This document shows, piece after piece, positions 34,223-43,163 of a stretch of 48,288 bases of DNA. The notes below the pieces were generated by a model, which was given only the letters and a program-made list of their open reading frames with translations, searched no databases and was not told where the DNA came from. Made by a program: the position numbers and the translations under genes. The stretch covers positions 1 through 48,288 of the forward strand of contig JANXRX010000010.1 of assembly GCA_025352905.1 (NCBI GenBank), in the 5' to 3' direction. Positions within the stretch are counted from its first letter, which is position 1, and the number at the start of each line of letters is the position of its first letter. The DNA is from Bacteroidota bacterium (GTDB taxonomy: Bacteria; Bacteroidota; Bacteroidia; Chitinophagales; Chitinophagaceae).

Positions 34223-34696
34223 TTACAAGGTTGCCTTAACACTTCCACAGGTAAGCATCGCACTGCCGTAGTAAGGATTTTTAATCCCTTGCTGGTTACT
34301 GAGCCAGGAAGCTTTTTTCATTGGACAATACTGTTGATAAATTGGCTCAGCTGAAAGCTTTACAATTTTTGCCAAAGCAATCATATTGTCTGAGAATGGG
34401 GCAAAACGGATACGCTGTTCTTTTAGATCTTTAGTAGTAGAAATGGCAGTGGCATCTTTGAGTAATACCTCACGACTTGCCTCAGTTACTATTTTTGAAT
34501 CGATGCCGTTCATGGCTTTTATAAAATCCTCAGATTTTGCCGATGCAGTAATGGAGTTGCCTGATACTAAGGCATCTTTAATGTCATAATAGAGCGAGAG
34601 CAATTGTGTAGGTTGTACTTTAGAATTGTCCTGTGCAAAAGATAAATGCATTGCCAATGTTGTAAACATGACAACTAGGGAAAAGAACTTTTTCAT
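34223..34696 (-). CDS. DUF3347 protein (copy 2), secreted
   Basis: A 157-residue paralogue of the neighbouring gene. It has a cleavable signal peptide (MKKFFSLVVMFTTLAMHLSFA) instead of a lipobox, and its DUF3347 domain has the same ending (CPMKKASWLSNQQGIKNPYYGSAMLTCGSVKATL). It retains the first helix LSLYYDIKDALVSGNS and the central helical region. The conserved Met/Cys residues of the C-terminal motif agree with copy 1. Copy 2 should be soluble in the periplasm while copy 1 is membrane-tethered. The pair probably arose by tandem duplication and may act as a soluble carrier and a tethered acceptor of Cu, which is a hypothesis. Confidence 0.87.
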   Translation of the reverse strand: MKKFFSLVVMFTTLAMHLSFAQDNSKVQPTQLLSLYYDIKDALVSGNSITASAKSEDFIKAMNGIDSKIVTEASREVLLKDATAISTTKDLKEQRIRFAPFSDNMIALAKIVKLSAEPIYQQYCPMKKASWLSNQQGIKNPYYGSAMLTCGSVKATL

Positions 34697-34774
34697 ATTT
34701 ATTAATTTGATTGTAGGTAAGAAATAATTACAGACATGGCTTTGCCATGAAGCACTAATACTTAATACATCAAA

Positions 34775-35227
34775 TCATATTTGAAAGCTCTGGATCGAAA
34801 CGCGTATATCGTGGGGGGGTGGATGGAAATAATAGTCAATATATTTCTGCAGGACACCTTTAACCGGCGGAAAAATAGCAGGTTGAAAAAATGCACTGAC
34901 TGTAAATTCGGGAACCGCTATTATGGGTTGGGAATACTGTAAGGTTTTATCAGCAGTTTGTAATTTAACTACTTTCCCCTTGCAACAACCGTCTGTTTTT
35001 GAAGTGGCCTGTTTGCTGTTATTATGATGTTTACCAGCTCCTGGCTTGTGAAGGTGTTTTTTGCCATCTTTGTGAATATGCATTTCACCTTTCTCCTGCT
35101 GACCGTGATGCGATGAATTAAATCCCATATCAACGCCCATGGCACAAGCGAAGCCGACCAATGTATTCAATGCGAATACAGTTAGAAGAAATGCGGCCTT
35201 ATATCTTATGGAGCGGGGTTGTTTCAT
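34775..35227 (-). CDS. HYC_CC_PP-like His/Cys-rich small secreted or membrane protein
   Basis: A 150-residue protein with an N-terminal hydrophobic segment (about 10-30, AFLLTVFALNTLVGFACAMG). It continues with a His-rich stretch (HHGQQEKGEMHIHKDGKKHLHKPGAGKHHNN), a CC pair in DGCCKGKVVKL and a C-terminal PPPHD element. This is the layout of the Bacteroidota HYC_CC_PP family as I recall it. The long His-rich stretch is suited to metal binding, consistent with its place in the copper cluster. Exact function is unknown. Confidence 0.75.
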   Translation of the reverse strand: MKQPRSIRYKAAFLLTVFALNTLVGFACAMGVDMGFNSSHHGQQEKGEMHIHKDGKKHLHKPGAGKHHNNSKQATSKTDGCCKGKVVKLQTADKTLQYSQPIIAVPEFTVSAFFQPAIFPPVKGVLQKYIDYYFHPPPHDIRVSIQSFQI

Positions 35228-35306
35228 TATTTTACAAAAGTAGCCTGTTTTTTGGCTTTCGACTTACATTAATACAGGAAACAGTACAAATACTATACCT
35301 CAAGTC

Positions 35307-36038
35307 TTATCGCAGAAGTATCAGCATCCAGGCACTCATACCAATCATCAGGGCATCTTCAAGGATCGTAACGGTGCTCATGGGTAAATTGAAAACTGCA
35401 CCCAGGCATGCACATTTGATCTTGCGCTTGTTCAGAACACTTTGGAGAACCCCTATAATACTAACCATCATCACTATTAATGTAACCACATTGGTTATAA
35501 TTGGTTGAAAGTTAGCCAGATATGCCAACCCAAGCGCTAATTCAAGAACCCCGTAAACAAGCCCCCAGTTGCGCCATTGCCTTGCAATGACATCATAAGT
35601 GCTGTAGCTGTCGGCAAACCCCTGTAAATCTAGCAGCTTGAAAAAGGAAAAGACTAAGAAGAAGCCTGCCATAAAATGGTTCATCCACCTCATCAGGGTA
35701 AAACCGCCGCCATTCATCTCAATTAAGGTGGTAATGAGAAGGATATAGCCGAAAATCAAAAGGATTGGCTTGTAGACTGATAGCCACGGTTTTTTTTCTT
35801 CTTCTATTGTGTTTAGCTGAATATGCTGATCAATGTCGGTCAATGCATATTTTGGATAGTCAGCCAATGCCGCCTGCAGATTAATAGTGGGGATATGCCG
35901 CTCCATCCTGATTTCGGCGGTACCTTTTGCAAGGTCAATCTCAATATTCGTTATGGCTGGAACGTTGGATAGCAGCCCTTGTACTTTCGACTGGCAGCCA
36001 AAACAGGTCATTCCAGTTATTTTGTATGTGTGTGTCAT
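35307..36038 (-). CDS. HMA domain fused to a MauE/DoxX-like membrane protein
   Basis: A 243-residue protein. Residues 1-68 form a heavy-metal-associated domain with the MTCFGCQSKV motif (Cys12, Cys15), which delivers or senses Cu(I)/Ag(I). From about residue 88 four hydrophobic segments follow (LLIFGYILLITTLIEM, HFMAGFFLVFSFFKLLDL, YGVLELALGLAYLA, ITNVVTLIVMMVSIIGVL), with CACLG in the loop after the last one. The second half is MauE/DoxX-like. Such fusions occur in Bacteroidota copper loci and are likely involved in metal-dependent redox at the inner membrane. It follows the HMA-AraC gene by 74 bp. Confidence 0.85.
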   Translation of the reverse strand: MTHTYKITGMTCFGCQSKVQGLLSNVPAITNIEIDLAKGTAEIRMERHIPTINLQAALADYPKYALTDIDQHIQLNTIEEEKKPWLSVYKPILLIFGYILLITTLIEMNGGGFTLMRWMNHFMAGFFLVFSFFKLLDLQGFADSYSTYDVIARQWRNWGLVYGVLELALGLAYLANFQPIITNVVTLIVMMVSIIGVLQSVLNKRKIKCACLGAVFNLPMSTVTILEDALMIGMSAWMLILLR

Positions 36039-36112
36039 ATTAATAATTATAACACAAAGCTAACTTCAGTAAAAATCGAGCTATTACAGAATTATGGATA
36101 AGACTTATATCA

Positions 36113-36685
36113 TTATGGATTACCCACATCATCAAGCGACTTCCTGCCTTGTACACCCATTCGTTTGAACTTGGTAGGCGTTAACCCGGTAACTTTTTTG
36201 AATTGAGCAGAAAGATGCGCCGGGCTACTATAGCCAAGTTGAAAAGCAACCTGTGAAAGTGAAAGTTCCCTATATAATAAAAGCTCTTTTACTTTTTCGA
36301 TCCGTTGATTAATGATGTATTGTTCAATCGTAAGACCCTCCACTTCAGAAAAAAGGTTACTTATAAAAGAATAGTCGTGATGCAGGTGCCTCGATAGTAA
36401 TTCACTGAAATTTCTATTTGGCAGCTCTTCTTTGTAGTGAATCGTATCAATAACAAAAGTTTTGACCTGTTCAATTAGTTTGCTTTGCTTGTCGTCCATC
36501 AGTTCAAAGCCCAAAGGACTTAAAGCATCACCCAAAATAGTTAATTGCTGCTTTGACAATGCTTTTTCTTCAATCATCACTTCACCCAGGGCAATGCTTA
36601 GGGGATTAAAACCCAGTTTTTCCAGCTCTGTTGTCACCGCCATTTTGCAACGGTGACAAACCATGTTTTTAATGTAAATAATCAT
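36113..36685 (-). CDS. HMA-like metal sensor fused to AraC-type regulator
   Basis: A 190-residue one-piece sensor-regulator. The N-terminal 65 residues have the ferredoxin-like HMA pattern with metal motif MVCHRCK (Cys10, Cys13). From about residue 85 there is an AraC/XylS double HTH, with SQVAFQLGYSSPAHLSAQFKKVTGLTPTKFKRM as the second HTH. There is no other sensor domain, so copper or silver binding to the CxxC site probably controls DNA binding directly. It is the first gene of the leftward copper cluster and faces away from the TnsE-like gene, with 183 bp between them for both promoters. It is the most likely regulator of the cargo. Confidence 0.87.
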   Translation of the reverse strand: MIIYIKNMVCHRCKMAVTTELEKLGFNPLSIALGEVMIEEKALSKQQLTILGDALSPLGFELMDDKQSKLIEQVKTFVIDTIHYKEELPNRNFSELLSRHLHHDYSFISNLFSEVEGLTIEQYIINQRIEKVKELLLYRELSLSQVAFQLGYSSPAHLSAQFKKVTGLTPTKFKRMGVQGRKSLDDVGNP

Positions 36686-36868
36686 CCTCTAAAATTAAGT
36701 AGTCAGAACAAAGTCGTAGCATCATTTTTAAGTCATTATTAATCAAATAGTTGTCATTTTCAAAGATTTTACAAACATCTATGGTTTATTGCAAAATTAA
36801 TATACTGTATTTTTTTGTAATTTGTAAAAGGCATTAGAGCGTATGTACTATTTAGCAATTACAATTGA

Positions 36869-38632
36869 ATGATCCGAAGTAAATCTCTTTCATTTAAAAT
36901 TCCGGAATTTCCAGAATACTTCAAAGACAATAGGCTTTGGGTTATTACCTGGATAGGAAAGGCACATTCAGTTGATGGCAGCTACAAAGTGGTAATATGG
37001 TTTTATCCCTATGAAATGTTTAAATCTGTATTGTCTGAATCCCAAGATTTTAATCCACAGTTTTTTAAATCAATTAAAGTCGATCACGAATGCCTGGATC
37101 AATTTGTAGTAGGATGTGTTTGGAACAATAAAGGAAAAATGATTAAACAGGTTATTCATAATGACCTTTTTAGAAATCACCGTGAAACCTTAACTTTCAA
37201 AAAAGAGCAAAAGCCTGTATACTTAAAAGATATTATTTTGGATAAGGCACATAAAAATTTGCCATTTGACAATGAAAAACTTAAAAATACACCCGTAGTT
37301 GTTGCTGAAATTAACAAACACAAATACATCATTCCATCTTCAGAGATTGCGCGCTATTTCTTTTTCATTAGCTCTCAAGTTATAAGATTGTTTTTTAATA
37401 TTCAATCTAAATATAACAATGTCAGATTACTAAAAGACCCATTTAAAGATGAAGGGTCAGACCTGAGGAAAATAGAAGTACAATATGGCAAATACTACAA
37501 CCCAAACGAACAGATTATTCTAGCAAAGTATGTTGCATCAAGCTCTTATAGAAGTGCGGCTAACTACATTGCAAGCAGTCTTAGTTATTTTACTCCGAAC
37601 TCAACAGATTTATCCAGGTATTACAAATGTAATATGCCTGTTAATAAAGAACTTAAGATTCGTGTGGCTTACTATCCTGTTGAAATAGAAGGTAAATCTT
37701 ATCGTTTTGTTGTACAAATCCTTGATCATATTGACGACAATCTCTTTGACGTAATAACTCCCATTATTGCAACCCGGAATAGAGAACAAAATCCTGATAC
37801 AGATCATGGTGGTTCTGTTCGACTTACAAAGTATGATCTCGATAGATGTGCTTTGGAAGCAGATATAGAGGTTGCCCCTGACTATAATTCCATTTCATTA
37901 GATGTTGATGCGGGAGTTAGTGGCGAGCGTTTTTTTGAGAATCGTACCGAACCAGATATTGGGTCTCCGGAGTATCTTGAAGAACAAGCGGGTATCGTTG
38001 CTCCGGCTAAAAGCATTATTATTAATAGTGCATTAGCCGAAAGTGTGAGCACTAATAAATACGGTAATCAAATGTCGGATGCTGGTCGGGCTAATCTTAA
38101 TCGAAAAGACAAAGGCAATGGCTACTATCAGGAATTTTATGAACTTTTCTTAGAAACGATGGATGAGTTAAAATATAAATCCGGTTGCGATGTTATCTAC
38201 GCTAAATATAGTAAGGATAAAAAGCTTTTTTTTCAGGAAAAGCAAACAATGATCATGGGAAAGCCTCTTAAACACATTGTTGCCAGATTAGAACATCCTA
38301 CTTTTAAGGGGGTACATTATTTTATTGAAAGTGGCATAGAAGGGAAAACGGAAAACCATATGACAGCGATGTTGAGTTTGACGAATATAAGTGAGCTAGG
38401 CGACTATATTTCGGACAGTGAGATTAAGTTAGTTCATCAAATAATTCAGATAGCTGAAAAAAGTAACGCATTGTGGACAAAGGTGGAAAAGTCTGGAATA
38501 CTTAATAATCTTCCTATAAAGCAAAAGAACTTGGATCATCAGAAAGGAAAAGAGGCCAGTCATTTTGTAAAGAAAATAGAGAGGTATCTTAAAACTTTTT
38601 TCCCCATGATTGAAAGTATACAGACTCCCTAA
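36869..38632 (+). CDS. tnsE: TnsE-like target-selection protein of the Tn7-like element
   Basis: A 587-residue protein, read opposite to tnsABC-tniQ and ending 2 bp from the tniQ stop codon. I match it to Tn7 TnsE from memory. The YKVVIWFYPYE segment (39-49) resembles TnsE EWRIFVWFNP. YIIPSSEIARYFFFISS (153-169) resembles its YHIPQLELARSLFLINS. The C-terminal part (about 440-540), EFYELFLETMDELKY...FIESGIEG...LSL, resembles the TnsE FDELLSIL...LLEVDASDG...LST region of the crystallised C-terminal domain. Length is close to E. coli TnsE (538). TnsE directs Tn7 to replicating DNA via the sliding clamp. The central 340-440 is acidic and low in similarity, and the assignment needs a profile search. 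Confidence 0.7.
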   Translation: MIRSKSLSFKIPEFPEYFKDNRLWVITWIGKAHSVDGSYKVVIWFYPYEMFKSVLSESQDFNPQFFKSIKVDHECLDQFVVGCVWNNKGKMIKQVIHNDLFRNHRETLTFKKEQKPVYLKDIILDKAHKNLPFDNEKLKNTPVVVAEINKHKYIIPSSEIARYFFFISSQVIRLFFNIQSKYNNVRLLKDPFKDEGSDLRKIEVQYGKYYNPNEQIILAKYVASSSYRSAANYIASSLSYFTPNSTDLSRYYKCNMPVNKELKIRVAYYPVEIEGKSYRFVVQILDHIDDNLFDVITPIIATRNREQNPDTDHGGSVRLTKYDLDRCALEADIEVAPDYNSISLDVDAGVSGERFFENRTEPDIGSPEYLEEQAGIVAPAKSIIINSALAESVSTNKYGNQMSDAGRANLNRKDKGNGYYQEFYELFLETMDELKYKSGCDVIYAKYSKDKKLFFQEKQTMIMGKPLKHIVARLEHPTFKGVHYFIESGIEGKTENHMTAMLSLTNISELGDYISDSEIKLVHQIIQIAEKSNALWTKVEKSGILNNLPIKQKNLDHQKGKEASHFVKKIERYLKTFFPMIESIQTP

Positions 38633-38634
38633 AG

Positions 38635-39588
38635 TCACTTTTTCAAATAGTAGTTAAGCGTTCTGTTTACGTAGTATGGTTTTTCTTCTTTTCGTTTTAT
38701 AATGGATAGAATTTTTTGTAGCCTTTTTGGCCATTCCTTTAATAACCATACCGAATAAAATATTTTAATGCCACTTGAATAGCTAGTGTTAGCCTTGTCT
38801 ACATAAGACTTGTTCTCTTTAAATTTATTGTAGAGCCAGTTATTTATCGCTATAAAGTCTCGTCTTTTCGAGTTAAGAATAAATAGCAAAAAAAGAAGTC
38901 TTTCAAAATATAGAATACTGGATCTTTTTCCTAACAAGAGAAGATCAAACTGTTTATAAATTTTCTTTTGAGATTTTATTAAATATTCAGGTGCTTTCAC
39001 AAAAGCGGAACTACCTAGTCTTTTTTTACATTTGTGACACAGTGTAATTAGGTTTTCAATTTCTTCATCTGGGATGGTAATCTTTGTTTTTAAGGGTAAT
39101 ACCGGGGCATTACATGATGGGCATTTGTTCTGAAGAAAGATTTTGTGCCGGGCACAAATGAATGAAATATTGTACCGCCATTCTTTTTTGAAGCATGGTA
39201 CGGGATCCAAAAGGCATAGCGGGCAAAATAGTAGACCCTTTAAAGAATTAATCGGCCTTAATATCCGGGTGAATTGATGATGCTTTTTTTGATATGGTTT
39301 AGCCAGTTTAGTAAGGGCGATAGATTCTTTAAGAATAAAAAGATTCATAATTTTTTTATAGCTGCAATGTGACTTAAAGACAATTTCTTTCAGGATCGCT
39401 CGGTTGTGCCATAAATCAATGTCTTTAGTCTGCAAGAAGAGTCCTGGTAATTCCGTTCTGCAAAAGTGCCTGGTAGTTAAACAATGGGAGTGGGCGGTTC
39501 TCGTTAGCCAACTGCTAAATAATTCATCTTGCTTTGGTCTAACAAATGCAGGCCAAATGCGTTTTTGCTGGAGATTAATATGTTTCAA
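38635..39588 (-). CDS. tniQ: TniQ/TnsD-like target-selector protein
   Basis: A 317-residue TniQ-family protein. The N-terminus RPKQDELFSSWLTRTAHSH is the TniQ signature. Zinc-binding Cys pairs lie at Cys122/Cys125 (FCPLC), Cys145/His148, Cys156/Cys159 (CPSC) and Cys184/Cys187 (CHKC), as in TnsD/TniQ. It would link the TnsC ATPase to a DNA target. At 317 residues it is closer to TniQ than to the longer Tn7 TnsD, so it could recognise a site or only serve as an adaptor. It is last in the tnsABC-tniQ set, 14 bp after tnsC. Confidence 0.9.
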   Translation of the reverse strand: MKHINLQQKRIWPAFVRPKQDELFSSWLTRTAHSHCLTTRHFCRTELPGLFLQTKDIDLWHNRAILKEIVFKSHCSYKKIMNLFILKESIALTKLAKPYQKKHHQFTRILRPINSLKGLLFCPLCLLDPVPCFKKEWRYNISFICARHKIFLQNKCPSCNAPVLPLKTKITIPDEEIENLITLCHKCKKRLGSSAFVKAPEYLIKSQKKIYKQFDLLLLGKRSSILYFERLLFLLFILNSKRRDFIAINNWLYNKFKENKSYVDKANTSYSSGIKIFYSVWLLKEWPKRLQKILSIIKRKEEKPYYVNRTLNYYLKK

Positions 39589-39602
39589 TGTTCATGGAAT
39601 TA

Positions 39603-40475
39603 TTATTGGAATTTCCGGGCAGATGGGGTCACATAGTCCACTTTATCAAGGATTTCCTTTGTTATTTTTTCCTCCGATGATTCTATCGCGAGAATTGCCG
39701 CTTTTTTTAAGAGAGTTGAAATTTCGCCGATGACTCCTTCCGATAAGTTAAGTATCCGAATTGCAATTTCTTTGCTGGTTAGATAAGATTCCTTTTGGAG
39801 AGGTAATAGTGTTTCAAAACTTTTGAGAAGTCTTAAATAATCATTGTTTAATTGCCATTTTTGCAACAAAGCCGGCTCGAATCTATTTGCCATTTGTGGG
39901 TCAGTTTGAATAGCATTAAACGCATCTCTGGTGCCAACACCAACGATTACAATCTTTAACTCATTGGCCAAATATTTAATTACGTTAAGGAAGTAGCGCT
40001 GGGCAGATAAGTTTCCTGCAAGGATATGATGGATCTCATCAATAATGAGCATACGGGTTTTAATTGTACTCAGTATTTCAATAACCTGGCGTTGTTTATA
40101 TTCTACTTTTTCATTTAGTCGATATGGCGAATTAATAGCATCCAAAATATTGTTATAAAAACGTCTCTCATCCGGCTTTGGTGGCGCCTGGATATACAAT
40201 ACTGGTGCTACGAGTGTGCTATCCTCATCTTTTATATAAGGCTGGTGCTTCCTGCAAAACTTATTGACAAGTACCGTTTTGCCGTTATTTGTATCACCCA
40301 CAATAAGTAGATTTGGCATACGAAGAGTTATTGGATGTTCAATTAGATCTTCCAGTTTATTAAGCACAAAAGTTGCCCTTGAGTAGCCGATATATAATTC
40401 ATCCTTGATATAAGCAATTCTTTCCCGATTTGGGAGAGAAGCTATTTTTTTGAGACTATCAGTTAAGTGTTCCAT
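39603..40475 (-). CDS. tnsC: TnsC/TniB-type AAA+ transposition ATPase
   Basis: A 290-residue regulator that connects the target selector with the TnsAB transposase. The start was placed at the ATG at 40475 (MEHLTDSLKKIASLPN), which overlaps tnsB by 17 bp. The frame is open another 16 codons upstream. Walker A is GDTNNGKT (60-67) and Walker B is MLIIDEIHH (Asp146, Glu147). The GVGTRDAFNAIQTDPQMANRFEP region holds sensor I and the arginine-finger area. The size and the short N-terminus put it nearer to TniB of Tn5053-type elements than to the 555-residue Tn7 TnsC. Confidence 0.92.
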   Translation of the reverse strand: MEHLTDSLKKIASLPNRERIAYIKDELYIGYSRATFVLNKLEDLIEHPITLRMPNLLIVGDTNNGKTVLVNKFCRKHQPYIKDEDSTLVAPVLYIQAPPKPDERRFYNNILDAINSPYRLNEKVEYKQRQVIEILSTIKTRMLIIDEIHHILAGNLSAQRYFLNVIKYLANELKIVIVGVGTRDAFNAIQTDPQMANRFEPALLQKWQLNNDYLRLLKSFETLLPLQKESYLTSKEIAIRILNLSEGVIGEISTLLKKAAILAIESSEEKITKEILDKVDYVTPSARKFQ

Positions 40476-42366
40476 GTTCGAGTTCTTCAAATGGTTTAAT
40501 ATCCCCTGATTGAAAGAGATCATTAATCTGATCTTCCGGAACGAATTTGAGGTTGCGGTTTTCTATAACTGATTCTGTTACAGCTTTAGTGGCAATAGAA
40601 TGTTTGCGCTTTGTTGCTCTAGCGTTTCTTTTTGCAACTTCTTTTTTTGATATAGCTTGTTCTTCCATGAATTTCAGCTTTTGATAGGCCTGAAATATTT
40701 TAGCTTCGTCTATATCCTGTACATTTTGATCTTTTAGTTTTCTTATCACTTCATTGAATTCCCATATACTTATGGGAGGCAGTGCTGTATTTTTATAGGG
40801 AATAGGGAAATACTCTTTAAGATCCGGATCAAAGAAATTAATTACACTGATATCCCTGGGATCCCGTTTGAAGATGAATTTTCGCCTCCGCTTACTTTTC
40901 AGATTGCCTGGTTCTAATGAATTCACCCACTTTCTCAACACATCGTGATAGTAATAAATATAGTCGATCAAGACCCCATACTCCTGGACAGTTCTTTCTT
41001 CGAATGGCAGAAAATCCAGGCGTAGCTTTCTTTCATCAGAAATTCTTTTAGGGATACCCATAGCAATTTGCGTATCAGATCCTAACAATCCTGTTTTCCA
41101 TTTATGAATAGGCGACTGTCCGATACCGCTATGTATTTTTTCATGATATACATTAATTATAAACGTAGTAAGCCACTGTTCCAATTCTTCGATAGTAAAC
41201 ACAGCCTCTTTGCCAGAATCATAATATTTGCGATTTTTTGGATTAGAAAAAGTTGTACCTGGTAATTCGTGCAGCTCTTTTAAAAAAGTGCCTAGAATAC
41301 GTTCTATATGTCCGCCCCAATGTGGTTTTTTTACTGGTCGCCAATTTAGTTGGATGTTGTATTCACTACATGCCCTTAAGAGCGTTTGTCCTCTGAACTC
41401 TTTAGCGTTATCAGCATGAATTGTCCGCATAATACCATAGCAGGGCCACTCGCCGGTCACATTTAGTCTGTCCAGCAACATTTCTTTTGGTAAAATGCTA
41501 TTACAGATGGCCATCCCTACAGCTAACGCACCAGGTGGATCAAATGAAATGTAAAAACCCAAAACAACTCTGCTATGAATGTCCATTGCAAGCGTGATCC
41601 ATGGTCTGCCGACCGGCAACCGATGCTCTTTGTCTACAACAAGGATATCCAATTTTGTATGATCTATCTGAACAACCGCTAATGGATGATCAGCACCGGG
41701 AAAGCCACCTTTATGGGGCTCAAACTTCTCTGCGGCTGCAGGTTTACCAGAGCGGAACTGTAATTTTAATTCCTCCGAAAGAAAGTTTATCCTATTACGT
41801 ATAGTATTTGCATGTGGGGGTTTAAGTTTGGCAGTTTTGCACCTGGCAATCACCTCCAGGCAGACTTTCCTTAAAGACTTCTTTTGTTTGGTTAGATATA
41901 CATCTTCAATACTGCCCTTGATTATTGCTTCAATTTCTTCAGGCAACCTGCCAAAACCTTTTCCTCTATTGTTCAAAGCTGGAACCAGCGATGACTTGTT
42001 TTCTGTTTGGTCATACCTGTTCAGCCAGCGATATAGCGTTGCCACTGACACATTGTTTTGAATACTCACTTCCGTCACGATATCAGAGTTACCTCTATTT
42101 TGCAGGACCGGAAGAATAATAGCATATCGCCTTTCCGCTTCTTTCCAGTCATCATCAGGAATATCGGCTATGTCCCGAACAAGTGGTTTATCACGCTTAT
42201 CGGTTATTGGGGCCAGCTCTTTTATAGATAACCTTAGCATCTTACCAGTAGTTTCATGCTCAACCAATACCGTAGAGAGATCGAGAACATGCTTAATATA
42301 GTAGTTACCCCCCATATGCGTAACCCTTTCTCCTGGAGTAATACTCAAATAATTAATTTGGCCCAT
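40459..42366 (-). CDS. tnsB: TnsB/TniA-type DDE transposase
   Basis: A 635-residue retroviral-integrase-superfamily transposase that cuts and joins the 3' ends of the element. The N-terminus has beta-rich and HTH regions for end binding (about 80-200, with VSIQNNVSVATLYRWLNRY). The catalytic core holds Asp235 (VVQIDHTKLD), Asp319 (TIHADNAKEF) and Glu355 (GGHIERILGT), completing the DDE triad. A Mu-transposase-C-type beta-barrel follows. A Lys/Arg-rich tail (about 560-620) probably contacts TnsC. The gene overlaps tnsA by 22 bp and tnsC by 17 bp, so the three are translationally coupled. Confidence 0.95.
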   Translation of the reverse strand: MGQINYLSITPGERVTHMGGNYYIKHVLDLSTVLVEHETTGKMLRLSIKELAPITDKRDKPLVRDIADIPDDDWKEAERRYAIILPVLQNRGNSDIVTEVSIQNNVSVATLYRWLNRYDQTENKSSLVPALNNRGKGFGRLPEEIEAIIKGSIEDVYLTKQKKSLRKVCLEVIARCKTAKLKPPHANTIRNRINFLSEELKLQFRSGKPAAAEKFEPHKGGFPGADHPLAVVQIDHTKLDILVVDKEHRLPVGRPWITLAMDIHSRVVLGFYISFDPPGALAVGMAICNSILPKEMLLDRLNVTGEWPCYGIMRTIHADNAKEFRGQTLLRACSEYNIQLNWRPVKKPHWGGHIERILGTFLKELHELPGTTFSNPKNRKYYDSGKEAVFTIEELEQWLTTFIINVYHEKIHSGIGQSPIHKWKTGLLGSDTQIAMGIPKRISDERKLRLDFLPFEERTVQEYGVLIDYIYYYHDVLRKWVNSLEPGNLKSKRRRKFIFKRDPRDISVINFFDPDLKEYFPIPYKNTALPPISIWEFNEVIRKLKDQNVQDIDEAKIFQAYQKLKFMEEQAISKKEVAKRNARATKRKHSIATKAVTESVIENRNLKFVPEDQINDLFQSGDIKPFEELEHGTLN

Positions 42367-43100
42367 ATCTCGGTTTTCATTGTCAATTTATTGGTTAAAT
42401 CGCAGGCAATAAAGCCATTTGCTATCATATGCCAAAGCGTAAACAGCAATTCAGGTTTTTTATCCTCACACCTGGTTGAAGCAAGGATAAGTTCAGTAGG
42501 GGTTGATACCCGGAGGGAAGATATCTTGCTTAATATTAATGAAAAATCGTTAATGTCAGTGTATTTCGGGTCTTTATAATACCCTAGAAACTTAATGTTT
42601 TGAAGGTATTCTGTCCGGATTTCTTTTTCTGTAAGAACCCTAAATCTCCAACCTTTATTTCTCGCAAATTCTTCAGCTGACTTGAACCGAATTTCTAATT
42701 CTTTCCCTTTCCTTTTTATTTCTTGCGAATATTTAATCTCGCACAAAAGGGGCGAGTACGTATTAGCTGGCGCAATATCTCTTCTATAATAAACAAGAAA
42801 ATCGGGGGTATAATTTTTTAAGACACCGTTTTCCCGGTATTCAATGGTAATAGGTTGCTCAACATACCGGTCTACATTGCTGTCGAATTCAAGCATCTCA
42901 ATAAAGTCACGCTCAAGTGATGATTCAAAATCATGCACTTGATTATCCTTGTTGCTAAGTATTTTACCACGCAAAGATCTTTGCGAAGTCTTTATTTTTC
43001 TCACTGGTGTTATAATCTTATTCATAGGTTTCAAGTTATTATTTGTCCAAAAAGAACTTGTCTCAATATTTGATGTGATTTCCCTATCTGCTATCATCAA
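42345..43100 (-). CDS. tnsA: TnsA-type endonuclease
   Basis: A 251-residue restriction-like endonuclease that cuts the 5' ends of the transposon so that TnsAB gives cut-and-paste transposition. The active site is visible as Glu63 (ESSLERDF), Asp100 (NYTPDFLV) and Glu121-x-Lys123 (CEIKYS). A C-terminal winged-helix-like region from about 180 would contact TnsB/TnsC. The ATG at 43100 gives the longest form. An ATG 25 codons downstream (43025, MNKIITPVRKIK) fits the usual TnsA N-terminus better. Its presence separates this element from the TniABQ-only Tn5053 group, which lacks TnsA and makes cointegrates. Confidence 0.92.
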   Translation of the reverse strand: MMIADREITSNIETSSFWTNNNLKPMNKIITPVRKIKTSQRSLRGKILSNKDNQVHDFESSLERDFIEMLEFDSNVDRYVEQPITIEYRENGVLKNYTPDFLVYYRRDIAPANTYSPLLCEIKYSQEIKRKGKELEIRFKSAEEFARNKGWRFRVLTEKEIRTEYLQNIKFLGYYKDPKYTDINDFSLILSKISSLRVSTPTELILASTRCEDKKPELLFTLWHMIANGFIACDLTNKLTMKTEIWAKLII

Positions 43101-43163
43101 ATGCTAGTGAATTCTCATCATGTTTTGTAGCGAATAAGAGCCTTTACGGGCTTTTAATCGCAT

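Noticed and set aside
36869..43100. A smaller transposon limited to the tns genes (36.8-43.1 kb)
   Set aside because: The only matching inverted repeats with a 5-bp duplication are at 27,626 and 43,181, so the copper genes lie inside the same element.
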